A stretch of DNA of 64,000 nt from Paenibacillus xylanexedens (lineage in GTDB: Bacteria > Bacillota > Bacilli > Paenibacillales > Paenibacillaceae), in contig NZ_VEBF01000005.1 of NCBI RefSeq assembly GCF_007676705.1, positions 124,001 through 188,000 of the forward strand. The letters run 5' to 3'. Of the stretch, positions 8,608 to 16,321 are shown piece by piece (the first letter of the stretch is position 1; each line of letters starts with the position of its first letter). The notes beneath the pieces are model-generated. The model did not search any database. It worked only from the letters and a program-made list of their open reading frames with translations, and had not been told where the DNA came from. The position numbers and the translations under genes were made by a program.

Positions 8608-9447
8608 TTAATCCCTTTCTTCATCAGTCACCCTTTTGATATGAACAGTTAAATATACCAATTCGTCTTCGGTTAATTCTTTCCCATAGTCTACCCGGAT
8701 CAACTGCGCAATTCTTAGACTACATTGGTACTCTAGCTTATATTTTTCTTTAATAATATTGAGGAAATCGCTATCATTACTTTTCATCACCGTATTGTTA
8801 AACAGACGATAGGCAAAAAACTTTAGATGTGTGATCAGTCTGGAGTAGTGAAGGGAGCTTTCGTTAAAGTGAATTTTGAACTGATAACGAATAATATTTA
8901 AGACCTTTTGAATCAATTGCGTGATCTTCATGGTATCTTCCATTTCAGATCCGAGTTCTGCATTGACGATATGAAGCGCAATAAAGCCGGCCTCATCTTC
9001 AGGCAACGTAATGTTGAATTCTTGATTAATCATATCCAAAGCCTTCAAAGCCACTCGATACTCATTGGCGTAGAATGCTTTAATTTCAGACAATAACGCA
9101 TTGTTGAAGTTCATTCCCTGTTTATAGCGTGATACGGCGAAGTTAATATGGTCTGTTAGCGTCAAATATATATTTTCATTCAGCTCTTTATCCAAGGACT
9201 GCTTGGCATATTGAATAATACTATCGGACACACGGATGTACTCCATCGGAATCTGCGCGAGCAGGGCATATAATTTTCCAGTTACATTTTTGGACTTCAG
9301 GAAAAATTCTTTCTCAATCTTCTCTGTGTCCACATCGTCTCCTTTTTTCTTCTGAAAACCAATACCACTTCCTAGAAGCATCATCTCCTGGCGTCTTTCA
9401 TTTACAGCGCAGACGACATTATTATTAATAATTCGCGTGATTTTCAT
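8608..9447 (-). CDS. licT: BglG/LicT-family transcription antiterminator (module 1)
   Basis: A 279-residue protein with an N-terminal co-antiterminator RNA-binding domain (about 1-56, MKITRIINNNVVCAV) and two PTS-regulation domains (about 65-170 and 172-279). Conserved PRD histidines are visible in TDHINFAV, ALHIVNAE, ITHLKFFA and TVHIKRV. When phosphorylated by HPr and not by the EII, it dimerises and stabilises RAT hairpins. RAT elements lie before its own gene (9552-9579) and before bglP (8550-8578), so it should be autoregulated. It starts at ATG 9447 after AAAAGGAGATTCGT. Confidence 0.93.
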   Translation of the reverse strand: MKITRIINNNVVCAVNERRQEMMLLGSGIGFQKKKGDDVDTEKIEKEFFLKSKNVTGKLYALLAQIPMEYIRVSDSIIQYAKQSLDKELNENIYLTLTDHINFAVSRYKQGMNFNNALLSEIKAFYANEYRVALKALDMINQEFNITLPEDEAGFIALHIVNAELGSEMEDTMKITQLIQKVLNIIRYQFKIHFNESSLHYSRLITHLKFFAYRLFNNTVMKSNDSDFLNIIKEKYKLEYQCSLRIAQLIRVDYGKELTEDELVYLTVHIKRVTDEERD

Positions 9448-9490
9448 ACGAATCTCCTTTTAAAATGAAACGTTAACAGAATTTAGCAAA

Positions 9491-9559
9491 TAAAAAAGAC
9501 CATTAATAGTGCACACATGGCATTTAAACTCTACATGTTTGCATATTAATCGGTCTTGC
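9491..9559 (-). terminator. Conditional terminator in the licT leader
   Basis: AAGACCGATTAATATGCA pairs with TGCACTATTAATGGTCTT (one mismatch) and is followed by TTTTTATTTG. It overlaps the end of the RAT element. Confidence 0.9.
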
Positions 9560-9579
9560 CTGCTGATCAGTAACAATCC
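9552..9579 (-). promoter_or_regulatory. RAT antiterminator before licT
   Basis: The 28-nt element starts GGATTGTTACTG and ends GCAGGCAAGACC. It differs from the bglP copy only in the apical loop (ATCA rather than GTGAT), so one LicT should recognise both. Confidence 0.94.
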
Positions 9580-9609
9580 TGATTATATTCATTATTTACT
9601 TGTACGATT

Positions 9610-9638
9610 ATCTTAGTGGAAGGCGTTAAATTTGTCAA
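9610..9638 (-). promoter_or_regulatory. Promoter of beta-glucoside operon 1
   Basis: TTGACA (9633-9638), a 17-bp spacer and TAAGAT (9610-9615) on the minus strand, placing the start of transcription about 25 nt before the RAT element. No convincing cre site is visible next to it. Confidence 0.7.
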
Positions 9639-9693
9639 TATAGTCATTTGGAGTACTTTCTATAACTCAAAACGATCAATTAAAATTATACAT

Positions 9694-9749
9694 TAAGCGT
9701 ACCGCTAAAATAGCGACTTCAAGGGGAATATGTCTTTATCCCTCGACAT
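9694..9749 (-). repeat. Family B repeat with terminator (copy B1)
   Basis: On the minus strand it reads from a conserved edge (TGTCGAGGGATAAAGACATA) to a hairpin GTCGCTATTTTAGCGGT. It lies directly after the RCC1-like gene. Other copies are at 13133-13206, 15475-15545 and 45203-45262. Confidence 0.75.
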
Positions 9750-9750
9750 T

Positions 9751-10638
9751 TTATTGTTGGATGCTACTCCATCCGCTTACATCACATTGACCATAATGAT
9801 TATCACCCACAGCAACCATCGTACCATCCGATTTCAATCCAATCGTGTGGGCACACCCCGCCGAAACAGCTCTAATTTCGTGCCAGCCACTTACATCGCA
9901 TTGGTGATGTTTATTCGAACCCACAGCAACCATCGTACCGTCGGACTTAAGACCAACAGTATGATAACTCCCCGCTGCAACTGCTACAATATCGCGCCAG
10001 CCGCTTACGTCGCATTCGCCTTCATTATTTCTACCCACAGCCACTACCGTGCCATCCGATCTAAGCCCAACAGTATGAAGATAACCCGCCGAAACATCCA
10101 ATATGTCGGCCCAGTCGTTTACGCTACATTGGTTATACTTATTGTTACCAACTGCTGTTACCGTTCCGTCTATTTTTAGACCAACTGTATGCCAGTCACC
10201 CGTCGTGACCGATACAATATCATGCCAACTGTTCACGTTGCATTCCCCTTCATTATTTCGCCCCACCGCAACCACGGTACCATCTGATTTAACCCCAACA
10301 GTACGGCACCAACCTGCCGAAACGGTTACAATATCGCGCCATTCGCTTACATTGCATTGGTCATGCTTATTCCAACCTATTGCTGTTACCGTACCATCAG
10401 ATTTAAGACCAACGGTATGGGCATTACCGGTATTCGTAGCCATATGAACATTACCAGCAACAACTGCGACGATATGGCACCAATCGCTTACCTTACATTG
10501 ACCGTATTTATTATCACCCACAGCTGTTACTGTTCCGTCAGATTTAAGAGCAACGGTATGACGACGACCCGCCGCTATGGTACAGTTACGGAACCGTTTC
10601 GTCTCAAACACTGCTTCCTTCGGTGAATTGTAGTCCAT
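9751..10638 (-). CDS. RCC1-like seven-repeat beta-propeller protein
   Basis: A 295-residue protein made almost wholly of seven repeats of about 38 residues. Each has the core HTVGLKSDGTVVAVG followed by N-x-x-GQC-x-V-x-W and an aliphatic strand ending in AG. These are RCC1-type blades, so a seven-bladed propeller is expected. The first-to-second repeat junction carries about nine extra residues. There is no signal peptide or membrane segment, so it is probably cytoplasmic. A conserved Cys in most blades (QC, EC) is notable. It starts at ATG 10638 after GGAGAGGAGGAAGAT. The function in bacteria is unknown; a protein-protein interaction scaffold is an inference. It is flanked by repeat elements and may be a horizontally acquired single-gene unit. 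Confidence 0.8.
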   Translation of the reverse strand: MDYNSPKEAVFETKRFRNCTIAAGRRHTVALKSDGTVTAVGDNKYGQCKVSDWCHIVAVVAGNVHMATNTGNAHTVGLKSDGTVTAIGWNKHDQCNVSEWRDIVTVSAGWCRTVGVKSDGTVVAVGRNNEGECNVNSWHDIVSVTTGDWHTVGLKIDGTVTAVGNNKYNQCSVNDWADILDVSAGYLHTVGLRSDGTVVAVGRNNEGECDVSGWRDIVAVAAGSYHTVGLKSDGTMVAVGSNKHHQCDVSGWHEIRAVSAGCAHTIGLKSDGTMVAVGDNHYGQCDVSGWSSIQQ

Positions 10639-10667
10639 ATCTTCCTCCTCTCCACAAACTGAAAATC

Positions 10668-10683
10668 CTCCGTTAGTTCAACT
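10668..10683. repeat. Solo family A edge motif
   Basis: CTCCGTTAGTTCAACT matches the edge (CCGTTAGTTCAA) of the family A elements, just upstream of the RCC1-like gene. No hairpin accompanies it. Confidence 0.5.
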
Positions 10684-10879
10684 GTAAGTCATAAAGTTCA
10701 GCGTTCATATCTTTCACTGAAAACAGTCAATAGGACACTAACTTATTGTTCTTATTCGACGTGGTATTCTTATACCCTAGCTGTCAAGATAGCGGAACCA
10801 TCAGGCATATTCGCATTTCCTCTACGTTGTTAAATCGCACTCAAACGGTTGATCCAGGTGTGTATTTTTAGGAATCGTT

Positions 10880-12811
10880 TCATTTCATGTAGCGATAGTC
10901 TAATAGATCCTTCAAATTTGAGATTTTCTGCAGCAGCTTTTCTCCGACATTGGTTTCCCTCACCAGCTTCCGCGCCAGTTCTTTGTCCACCAATCTTTTT
11001 AGAGATAACACGTCCGTTCCGTTACATAACACATCTTCTTTTGAATTAAATTTCTTATGGGCGACGAGCTGCATGCCAAAGGAATTGTACAACAAGGTAT
11101 ATCCGGCAATGCCCGTTGTGGATTGATAGGCTTTGGAAAAACCGCCGTCAATCACGATCATTTTTCCATTTGCTTTAACTGGGCTCTCTCCACTAATTTC
11201 TTTGACTGGCGTGTGCCCGTTAATGACATGTCCATGATCTGGGTTCAACTCAAATTCCTGCAAGATTATTCGACAGATCTCTTCATTTTCACGTAAATGG
11301 TAGTACGGATTCTTTCTCTCTTTATGTGCTTCTTTATCTTGGATAAAATAACGTTCAAAAGTGGTCATTTCTCTCTTTCCAAAGAGCGAGGAGCATTCCC
11401 CTGTCCAGATGTACCATACCATATCCGTCGCCAGATCTTCTGTCTCTTCCGGATGCGCAAAGGCGTAACGTAAATAATCTTCAAAAACATCAAGCAATTG
11501 ACGGCCCGCATATGTCTTGTCTTCAATCTGCATTTCTTCCATATTTCCTTCTTCATCCAAAGGAATACAGCCGTGGATTAACAAATTCCCGTTGTATTTT
11601 AAATAAAGGCTACCCTTTTTCATGAGAAAATTCATATGTCTGGCCATCTTTTCGGAATGCTGAACGGAAAACAACAGCTTTTCCATAACCTGGCGTTCTT
11701 CCTCCAGTAATTGTTCAGGTTTCTGCGGATTTACGGTTGCGAAACAGGTGTTTTCCAGGTGGTACGTTTTACCGCAGATGTTGATTTCATTGTTGTCGTA
11801 ATCAATCTGCTCCAGCAAAAGTCTCTCAGACATATTAAAGTATGGGCGTCTCTTGATAATCGGGATTTCAAGTTTAAACTGAATCATGGCAATGGCTTGG
11901 TGAATTTTGGTGATCTGCAGAATTTCCTGCTCCGATACATTATGGCCAGCCTGTAACTTAGGTCTGAAGGACGGATTGTCTTCATAATATTTCTCCGCCA
12001 GGTTTAGCAGTGGGCGCAGATTGATTCCGTATACATCTTCAATGATGTCCAGATTGTCATATCTGGCGCAGATCCGAATAATATTCGCAAGGCAGACCAG
12101 AGAACCTGCGTAGGCTCCGATCCAGAGGACATCATGGTTCCCCCACTGTATGTCTACAGAATGGTAGTTGATCAGCGTATCCATAATTTTATCGGGGTAC
12201 GGCCCCCGGTCATAGATATCTCCAACCACATGAAGATGGTCAACCACCAGGCGCTGTGTCGTATAAGCAAGGCCGATAATGAGATTATCCGCCTGGCCCA
12301 AGGATATAATTTGCCGGTATATTTCCTCGTAATAAGGATCCTTATTGTTGGTCGAATCCGTCTTGTATAGAAGCTCTTCTACAATATATACATATTGCTC
12401 CGGCAGAGCTTTACGCAATTTCGAGCGTGTATACTTGGAAGAGGCATAAGAAATAAGCTTAAGCATGTGTTCAATTGTTAGTCTATACCACTGGTTCAAA
12501 GCCTGTTTATTGCTCAGTTCCCCTATAACCAGCTGTATTTTTTCTTCCGGGTAATAAACCAACGCCGCAAAATCATTGATTTCTTGATCCGTCCAAACCT
12601 CTCGGAATAATTCTTTGATTTTCTCTTTGACGGTACCCGAACCGTTTCGTAGTACATGCTGAAAAGCCTGGAACTCCCCATGCAAATCACTGACAAAATG
12701 CTCGGTTCCCTTCGGGAGATTGGAGATCGCTTCAAGGTTGATGATCTCTGTTATGATTTTTTCTTCCGTATCATATTTCTCTGCCAATAAATCTAGAAAC
12801 TGCTCATCCAA
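10880..12811 (-). CDS. fbp: Fructose-1,6-bisphosphatase, class III
   Basis: A 643-residue metallophosphatase of the Firmicute class III type (B. subtilis Fbp/YydE), which dephosphorylates fructose-1,6-bisphosphate in gluconeogenesis. Calcineurin-like phosphoesterase motifs are clear: SDLHGE (about 42-47), GDIYDRG (about 198-204), GNHD (about 225-228) and NGHTP (about 537-541). The length matches the family. The start is TTG 12811, nine bases after AAGGGGG; no ATG is better placed. It is a single gene, with no linked partner and no clear terminator directly after it. It is probably a core gene embedded among accessory units. Confidence 0.93.
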   Translation of the reverse strand: MDEQFLDLLAEKYDTEEKIITEIINLEAISNLPKGTEHFVSDLHGEFQAFQHVLRNGSGTVKEKIKELFREVWTDQEINDFAALVYYPEEKIQLVIGELSNKQALNQWYRLTIEHMLKLISYASSKYTRSKLRKALPEQYVYIVEELLYKTDSTNNKDPYYEEIYRQIISLGQADNLIIGLAYTTQRLVVDHLHVVGDIYDRGPYPDKIMDTLINYHSVDIQWGNHDVLWIGAYAGSLVCLANIIRICARYDNLDIIEDVYGINLRPLLNLAEKYYEDNPSFRPKLQAGHNVSEQEILQITKIHQAIAMIQFKLEIPIIKRRPYFNMSERLLLEQIDYDNNEINICGKTYHLENTCFATVNPQKPEQLLEEERQVMEKLLFSVQHSEKMARHMNFLMKKGSLYLKYNGNLLIHGCIPLDEEGNMEEMQIEDKTYAGRQLLDVFEDYLRYAFAHPEETEDLATDMVWYIWTGECSSLFGKREMTTFERYFIQDKEAHKERKNPYYHLRENEEICRIILQEFELNPDHGHVINGHTPVKEISGESPVKANGKMIVIDGGFSKAYQSTTGIAGYTLLYNSFGMQLVAHKKFNSKEDVLCNGTDVLSLKRLVDKELARKLVRETNVGEKLLQKISNLKDLLDYRYMK

Positions 12812-13132
12812 AACAAATGTCCCCCTTCAAGGAAGTATGGTGTTGTATAGCCGGGTCCAAAAGCTTTAGACCTATATAAAATTACACTCTATACATGTTT
12901 TTTGTATAAACGTAATGCTTTCGGAATGCCATCCGCACAGATCGTTGAGGCTCGAAGATATCGCTCTATATGTGGCATTGATTTTATAGTGATTATCAGC
13001 ATTGCCCTCCCCCATCATACTCCAGTTCATCATATATGAACAAATTTCATTGAATGGATTTTAAACGAAACAATGTTTTTTAGTTATTTTAGAAATAAGA
13101 ATTGTGTTCAATCTGTTCAAATACAAGAACTT
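12812..13132. other. Intergenic stretch with no recognisable gene
   Basis: I see no coding signal, RNA gene or clear promoter here. It should contain the fbp promoter. A family B repeat follows directly. Confidence 0.5.
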
Positions 13133-13206
13133 GTACCGATAAAATAAAAAAGCCGCTAAAATAGCGACTTTGAATGGGACCATGTTCTTGTTTCTCGACA
13201 TTTTTT
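13133..13206 (-). repeat. Family B repeat with terminator (copy B2)
   Basis: On the minus strand the edge TGTCGAGAAACAAGAACATG leads to hairpin GTCGCTATTTTAGCGGC followed by TTTTTTATTTTATCGG. It lies just after the methyltransferase pseudogene, as B5 lies after the intact paralogue. Confidence 0.8.
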
Positions 13207-13214
13207 ACTAACTG

Positions 13215-13512
13215 CTATTTTACACAATGGAAAATAAACGATCTATTCTCAGAATTTGCTTGTTTAAACTCCCAATCACCATATGTTTTAATTTTTGAAA
13301 AACCTATTTGTTTCAGCGACTCATCGAATTCGTCTTGATTTCGCAACCTCAGCTACTTTTTTTCATGAGCTAGCACTTCGTCTGTTTTAGTATTTTTTAC
13401 TATTTCATAGAAAGTGTAAATATCTCCCTCAAACCCTTCATATTCTGTATAAATTTCTAAAGGATCTCCGCTTAGTCTATCTTTAGCTAAGTCGGGAGTT
13501 TTGTCCTTCTTT
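13215..13512 (-). pseudogene. Remnant of SAM-dependent methyltransferase (C-terminal part)
   Basis: About 300 bp are closely similar to the 3' end of the intact methyltransferase gene at 40625-41341: the DNA matches from the shared stop region through GDPLEIYTEYEGFEGDIYTFYE. An in-frame TAG at 13353-13355 replaces the CAG codon of the intact copy (EKMQLR becomes EKK-stop-LR). Homology ends abruptly near 13512, so the SAM-binding half is missing. It is a dead duplicate or a relic from another lineage. Confidence 0.85.
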
Positions 13513-13690
13513 TAGCCCGGTTATATCTCTCATGAATTCATAACCTGAATGATCGTATTTGAGGTCACCAATACTTACGGGTTCAACCTTTTTTCTGTGA
13601 TCGAAATTGCTAACGAATTCAGTGAACTTTGAAGACTGTGGCATGTCTTTAATCTTAAAAGTTAAACTTATGTTTTTATCGTTCGCATAC
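13513..13690 (-). pseudogene. Open gene fragment of unknown family
   Basis: Directly joined to the methyltransferase remnant is about 60 codons of open frame on the minus strand, containing KIKDMPQSSKFTEFVSNF and IGDLKYDHSGYEFMRDITG. It has no start with a ribosome site. It reads like real protein and is probably the remains of a second gene fused by deletion. I do not recognise the family. Confidence 0.4.
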
Positions 13691-13724
13691 CTGGAGTATA
13701 TTCACAAAATTCATCTATCCTGCC

Positions 13725-13808
13725 CGTTAACGTAATGAAGCAGCCGGTCTAACACAGGCAGCTTCATTCTCGTTGTTTATTCAATTATAGTTTCTACGTT
13801 AGCGTAAT
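13725..13808. repeat. Family A repeat (copy A1)
   Basis: Direct edge repeats GTTAACGTAATGAA and GTTAGCGTAATAAA enclose an imperfect hairpin (GAAGCAGCC ... GGCAGCTTC). It sits just after the small membrane protein gene on the minus strand. Confidence 0.7.
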
Positions 13809-13814
13809 AAAGCA

Positions 13815-14060
13815 TTAACTTTTAATATCTTCTTTAGCCTTTTGTCTATATCGAATTATGGAAAGAGGTAAATTAACTACTCCAAGAATAAAAGAAGAGC
13901 CAATAGATATCCATTGAGATATTGAAGGATAATTCGGTTTTCCGTCTCCTACAGGTCCTATTTTGGGTTGGTGGCTATCCCACAAAACATATAAGAGACC
14001 AACAGCAGGTAACAATATGCAAATTACACTTGCAACTATATGTAACACATACTTGTTCAA
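13815..14060 (-). CDS. Small two-helix membrane protein
   Basis: An 81-residue protein if translation starts at TTG 14060, which follows GGAGGAG by five bases. An ATG at 14087 is in frame but has no ribosome site, so I prefer the TTG. Two hydrophobic segments are visible, near the N-terminus (VLHIVASVICILLPAVGLLY) and in the second half (ISIGSSFILGVVNLPLSII), ending in a basic tail. The family is unknown. It is a lone gene between two repeat edges (13725-13808 and 14141-14158), which suggests an accessory unit. Confidence 0.6.
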   Translation of the reverse strand: MNKYVLHIVASVICILLPAVGLLYVLWDSHQPKIGPVGDGKPNYPSISQWISIGSSFILGVVNLPLSIIRYRQKAKEDIKS

Positions 14061-14140
14061 TCCTACTCCTCCATTTATTGTATTCATGTCTTGAACTCTG
14101 TTTATATTATAACGTTATCTAAAACGGGAAATTACACTAA

Positions 14141-14158
14141 CCTACTCCTTAGTTTAAC
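14141..14158. repeat. Family A edge motif at the end of the kinase gene
   Basis: CCTACTCCTTAGTTTAAC matches the left edge of copy A6 (CCTACTCGTTAGTTAAAC). It supplies the last codons and TAA stop of the phosphotransferase gene. Confidence 0.65.
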
Positions 14159-15123
14159 AAAAAATTTTCTCCTTTAAGATATTTCCTAAAATAGTTTTCA
14201 ATAACTGATGGAAAATTTGCCGCTAAGGATTGTTGTTCATTTGAATTTAGAGAATGGAATGCGAAAGTCCTAATTATTGACCAAATAAAAAATGCTTCTA
14301 ATAACTCGACATAATTCTCTTCCAGTTGATTTACTTTGCTATACGATGAAATAAATACTTTCCTATTATCAGATGAAAGATGCAAAAATGTTTCAGCCAT
14401 GTCAAATAAATAAAAGCCATAGCCACAATTCGAAAAATCTATAGGTCGAGGAGTATCCTCATAAAAAACATAGTTACTCTCATGAAGGTCAGAATGAATA
14501 ACTCCCCAATTACTTGTCAAACGTTTATGATTTTGTATCACATTTGCTATTTTATGTGCTGACTCTTCCACATGAACAAACACTTCGCTTGAGATAAGCT
14601 CTAAATTTACTAACCGTTTTAATTGATTAAGTGATGAATATAAATGATCAGAATTGTATATTGGTCTATTAAAGCCTTCAGGTGCATTCCATTGCATAGA
14701 ATGTTTATGTAGAGCCGCCATTAAGAGAGCCAAATTTTCAATTTCATTACTTGTTGGTTCTCTTTGAAGTACGATTCCATTAATCCAATGATGAATAGTC
14801 ACCATGATTGTATTTTCGCTAAGATCAGTTGCTATTTCTGTTACCAGATCACCTTGAAGATTTCTGACCGGTGCAGGTACGACGAGATTTGTATCTTTAA
14901 CCAAAGCTTCAAGCCAAATAAGCTCTGATGCGATATTCCCTTTTGATTGAATTGAAATCGAGGAGATATGGATTTTGATAAGAAACTTTTGATTATCATC
15001 GTTGGTCTGAACTTGAAATGTAACATTATCACTCTTTCCGAGATACACAAGTTTTTCCCAAATGATCGGGTATTGATGTAAAGCTTCTTTCGCCACCTTC
15101 GCATAATCTTCTTCAGAAAGCAT
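14149..15123 (-). CDS. APH-family phosphotransferase (aminoglycoside/homoserine kinase-like)
   Basis: A 324-residue kinase-fold protein with the catalytic loop HSDLHESN (about residues 217-224) and the metal-binding IDFSNCG (about 235), as in APH(3') and homoserine kinase II families. The N-lobe holds a KFLIKIH lysine (about residues 47-53). I start it at ATG 15123, eight bases after GGAG; a GTG nine bases upstream overlaps the ribosome site. Substrates range from aminoglycosides to choline, homoserine and fructosamine, so drug resistance should not be assumed. Its stop codon lies in a family A edge motif, and it is otherwise isolated. Confidence 0.72.
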   Translation of the reverse strand: MLSEEDYAKVAKEALHQYPIIWEKLVYLGKSDNVTFQVQTNDDNQKFLIKIHISSISIQSKGNIASELIWLEALVKDTNLVVPAPVRNLQGDLVTEIATDLSENTIMVTIHHWINGIVLQREPTSNEIENLALLMAALHKHSMQWNAPEGFNRPIYNSDHLYSSLNQLKRLVNLELISSEVFVHVEESAHKIANVIQNHKRLTSNWGVIHSDLHESNYVFYEDTPRPIDFSNCGYGFYLFDMAETFLHLSSDNRKVFISSYSKVNQLEENYVELLEAFFIWSIIRTFAFHSLNSNEQQSLAANFPSVIENYFRKYLKGENFLLN

Positions 15124-15209
15124 AGTATCCACTCCAGTTAATGTGATTTATACTTCACAATTTTATCAAGTGAACTTTATTTTATGGTGATAAAAGTTGA
15201 TTATAACTA

Positions 15210-15303
15210 AACTTTACTGCCCGGTAGTCGAATAAAGCCACCGATCCTGTTGATCGGCGGTCTCCTTTGGTTTCATGGAACTATTGTTTCCCGTTAGTTC
15301 AAT
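15210..15303. repeat. Family A repeat (copy A2)
   Basis: Edge CCCGGTAGTCGAATAAA, hairpin CACCGATCCTGTTGATCGGCGG, then interior CTCCTTTGGTTTCATGG and edge CCCGTTAGTTCAATCG. The right edge provides the TAA stop of the adjoining gene tail. Confidence 0.8.
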
Positions 15304-15392
15304 CGACCTTCTTCGTTTACGATACTGTCCTCCGTGTTGTCTGTAACAGCAAGTTTTAGAGCCATCCTATAAGGGATGACCCTTTCGCTTTA
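15294..15392 (-). pseudogene. Gene tail ending in a family A repeat
   Basis: Thirty-two open codons on the minus strand read SERVIPYRMALKLAVTDN then TEDSIVNEEGRLN and stop at TAA inside repeat A2. There is no plausible start with a ribosome site. It appears to be the C-terminal relic of a lost gene. The family is not recognised. Confidence 0.45.
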
Positions 15393-15474
15393 TTATACAA
15401 TCGTATACTTAGGACAATCGTTACGTTTTCTTTAATGGTATCAGATCCTACCCTGTGTATGCCATGGCATCCCA

Positions 15475-15545
15475 TTGTACCGATAAAATAAAAAAGCCGC
15501 TAAATTAGCGACTTCAATAGGACTATGTTCTTGTCCTTCGACTTA
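15475..15545 (-). repeat. Family B repeat with terminator (copy B3)
   Basis: Edge GTCGAAGGACAAGAACATAG then hairpin GTCGCTAATTTAGCGGC followed by TTTTTTATTTTATCGG on the minus strand. It is immediately downstream of the lipoprotein gene and probably terminates the lipoprotein and two-component genes. Confidence 0.8.
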
Positions 15546-15548
15546 ATA

Positions 15549-16205
15549 TTAGTCCAAAAGGCTGTAGATCTGAATGCTCTCCACCTTGGCATCTTTGATA
15601 TGAAACGACATCACATCCACATAATTAGATGGCTCGTAACGGAAGTCATCCTCCTCATTAGGGGCTCCATCACCAAGCAGTTTCCCCTCAGGGTAAGCGT
15701 TTTTGAGTGTATCCAGGCTATCTCCTGCTTTAATGTTTCGCACTGTCGCGTACTTAGGATCTGTGATTTCGATATGAAAGATGGAGTCTTGTTTCCCCTC
15801 CGGTATACTGATTGTTTTAATCTCCAGACCAGGATACGTATAAACCTTTTCTGTAAAACCGATTAACGTATCCATGTTTGTTCCATCGTCGGCACTGTAC
15901 GTATGAGATTTCAGGTTATCCGGTTTGCCCAGCATCTGTTCCATCTGATCTTCATTCGCTGTATCCGAAATCGCAATGGTGTGCTCATTATAGACAAAAG
16001 CAAGCTCCTTCAGCACCACATTGCCTTCCTTCTCCATTGAACCTTCCTTAATCGCTTCAGTACTCTGTTCGTCGGGCGTGTTTTTTTCAGCCGAGCTCTG
16101 CGCCGCTTCTGGCGACTTGGCACCATTGGACTGACAGCCTGTGAGTGCCATCGTTAGTAAAATACTCAGCAGGATAACAGCTGTAGCTTTGTTTATCGAT
16201 TTCAT
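15549..16205 (-). CDS. Lipoprotein, possible partner of the two-component system
   Basis: A 218-residue precursor with a type II signal peptide: basic start, hydrophobic stretch VILLSILLTMAL and lipobox LTGC, so it should be anchored to the outer face of the membrane. A low-complexity Ser/Glu/Ala linker follows (about 25-60), then a beta-rich globular domain with two related segments (DQMEQMLGKPDNLKS and DSLDTLKNAYPEGKLLG), resembling BLIP/SmpA-like folds. I pick the second ATG (16205), six bases after GGAGGG. It lies 117 bp after the sensor kinase gene. A regulatory role in signal sensing is inferred from position only. Confidence 0.7.
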   Translation of the reverse strand: MKSINKATAVILLSILLTMALTGCQSNGAKSPEAAQSSAEKNTPDEQSTEAIKEGSMEKEGNVVLKELAFVYNEHTIAISDTANEDQMEQMLGKPDNLKSHTYSADDGTNMDTLIGFTEKVYTYPGLEIKTISIPEGKQDSIFHIEITDPKYATVRNIKAGDSLDTLKNAYPEGKLLGDGAPNEEDDFRYEPSNYVDVMSFHIKDAKVESIQIYSLLD

Positions 16206-16321
16206 CATGATCCCTCCATAAATGTGTGATTTCTTCTTATGAAGTCATTATAAAAAAAGCATTTGTTAGTCTCATAACAAAATTGTATCAATCTTGTAAC
16301 GTTAACTATTTACGCGCGTGT

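Noticed and set aside
9470..9486. cre-like TGAAACGTTAACA in the licT leader of module 1
   Set aside because: It is one base shorter than the consensus spacing and lies downstream of the terminator, so I do not call it.
9730..10626. Long open frames on the plus strand opposite the RCC1-like gene
   Set aside because: They arise from the repetitive codon pattern of the real minus-strand gene; they lack ribosome sites and their proteins are low in normal structure.
9751..10638. Regular direct repeats of about 114 bp, considered as a possible CRISPR array
   Set aside because: The units are coding, diverged and contiguous with no spacers of constant length; they encode propeller blades.
14149..15123. 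Calling the APH-fold gene an aminoglycoside resistance gene
   Set aside because: Only the general kinase motifs are visible; many APH-fold enzymes act on metabolites.
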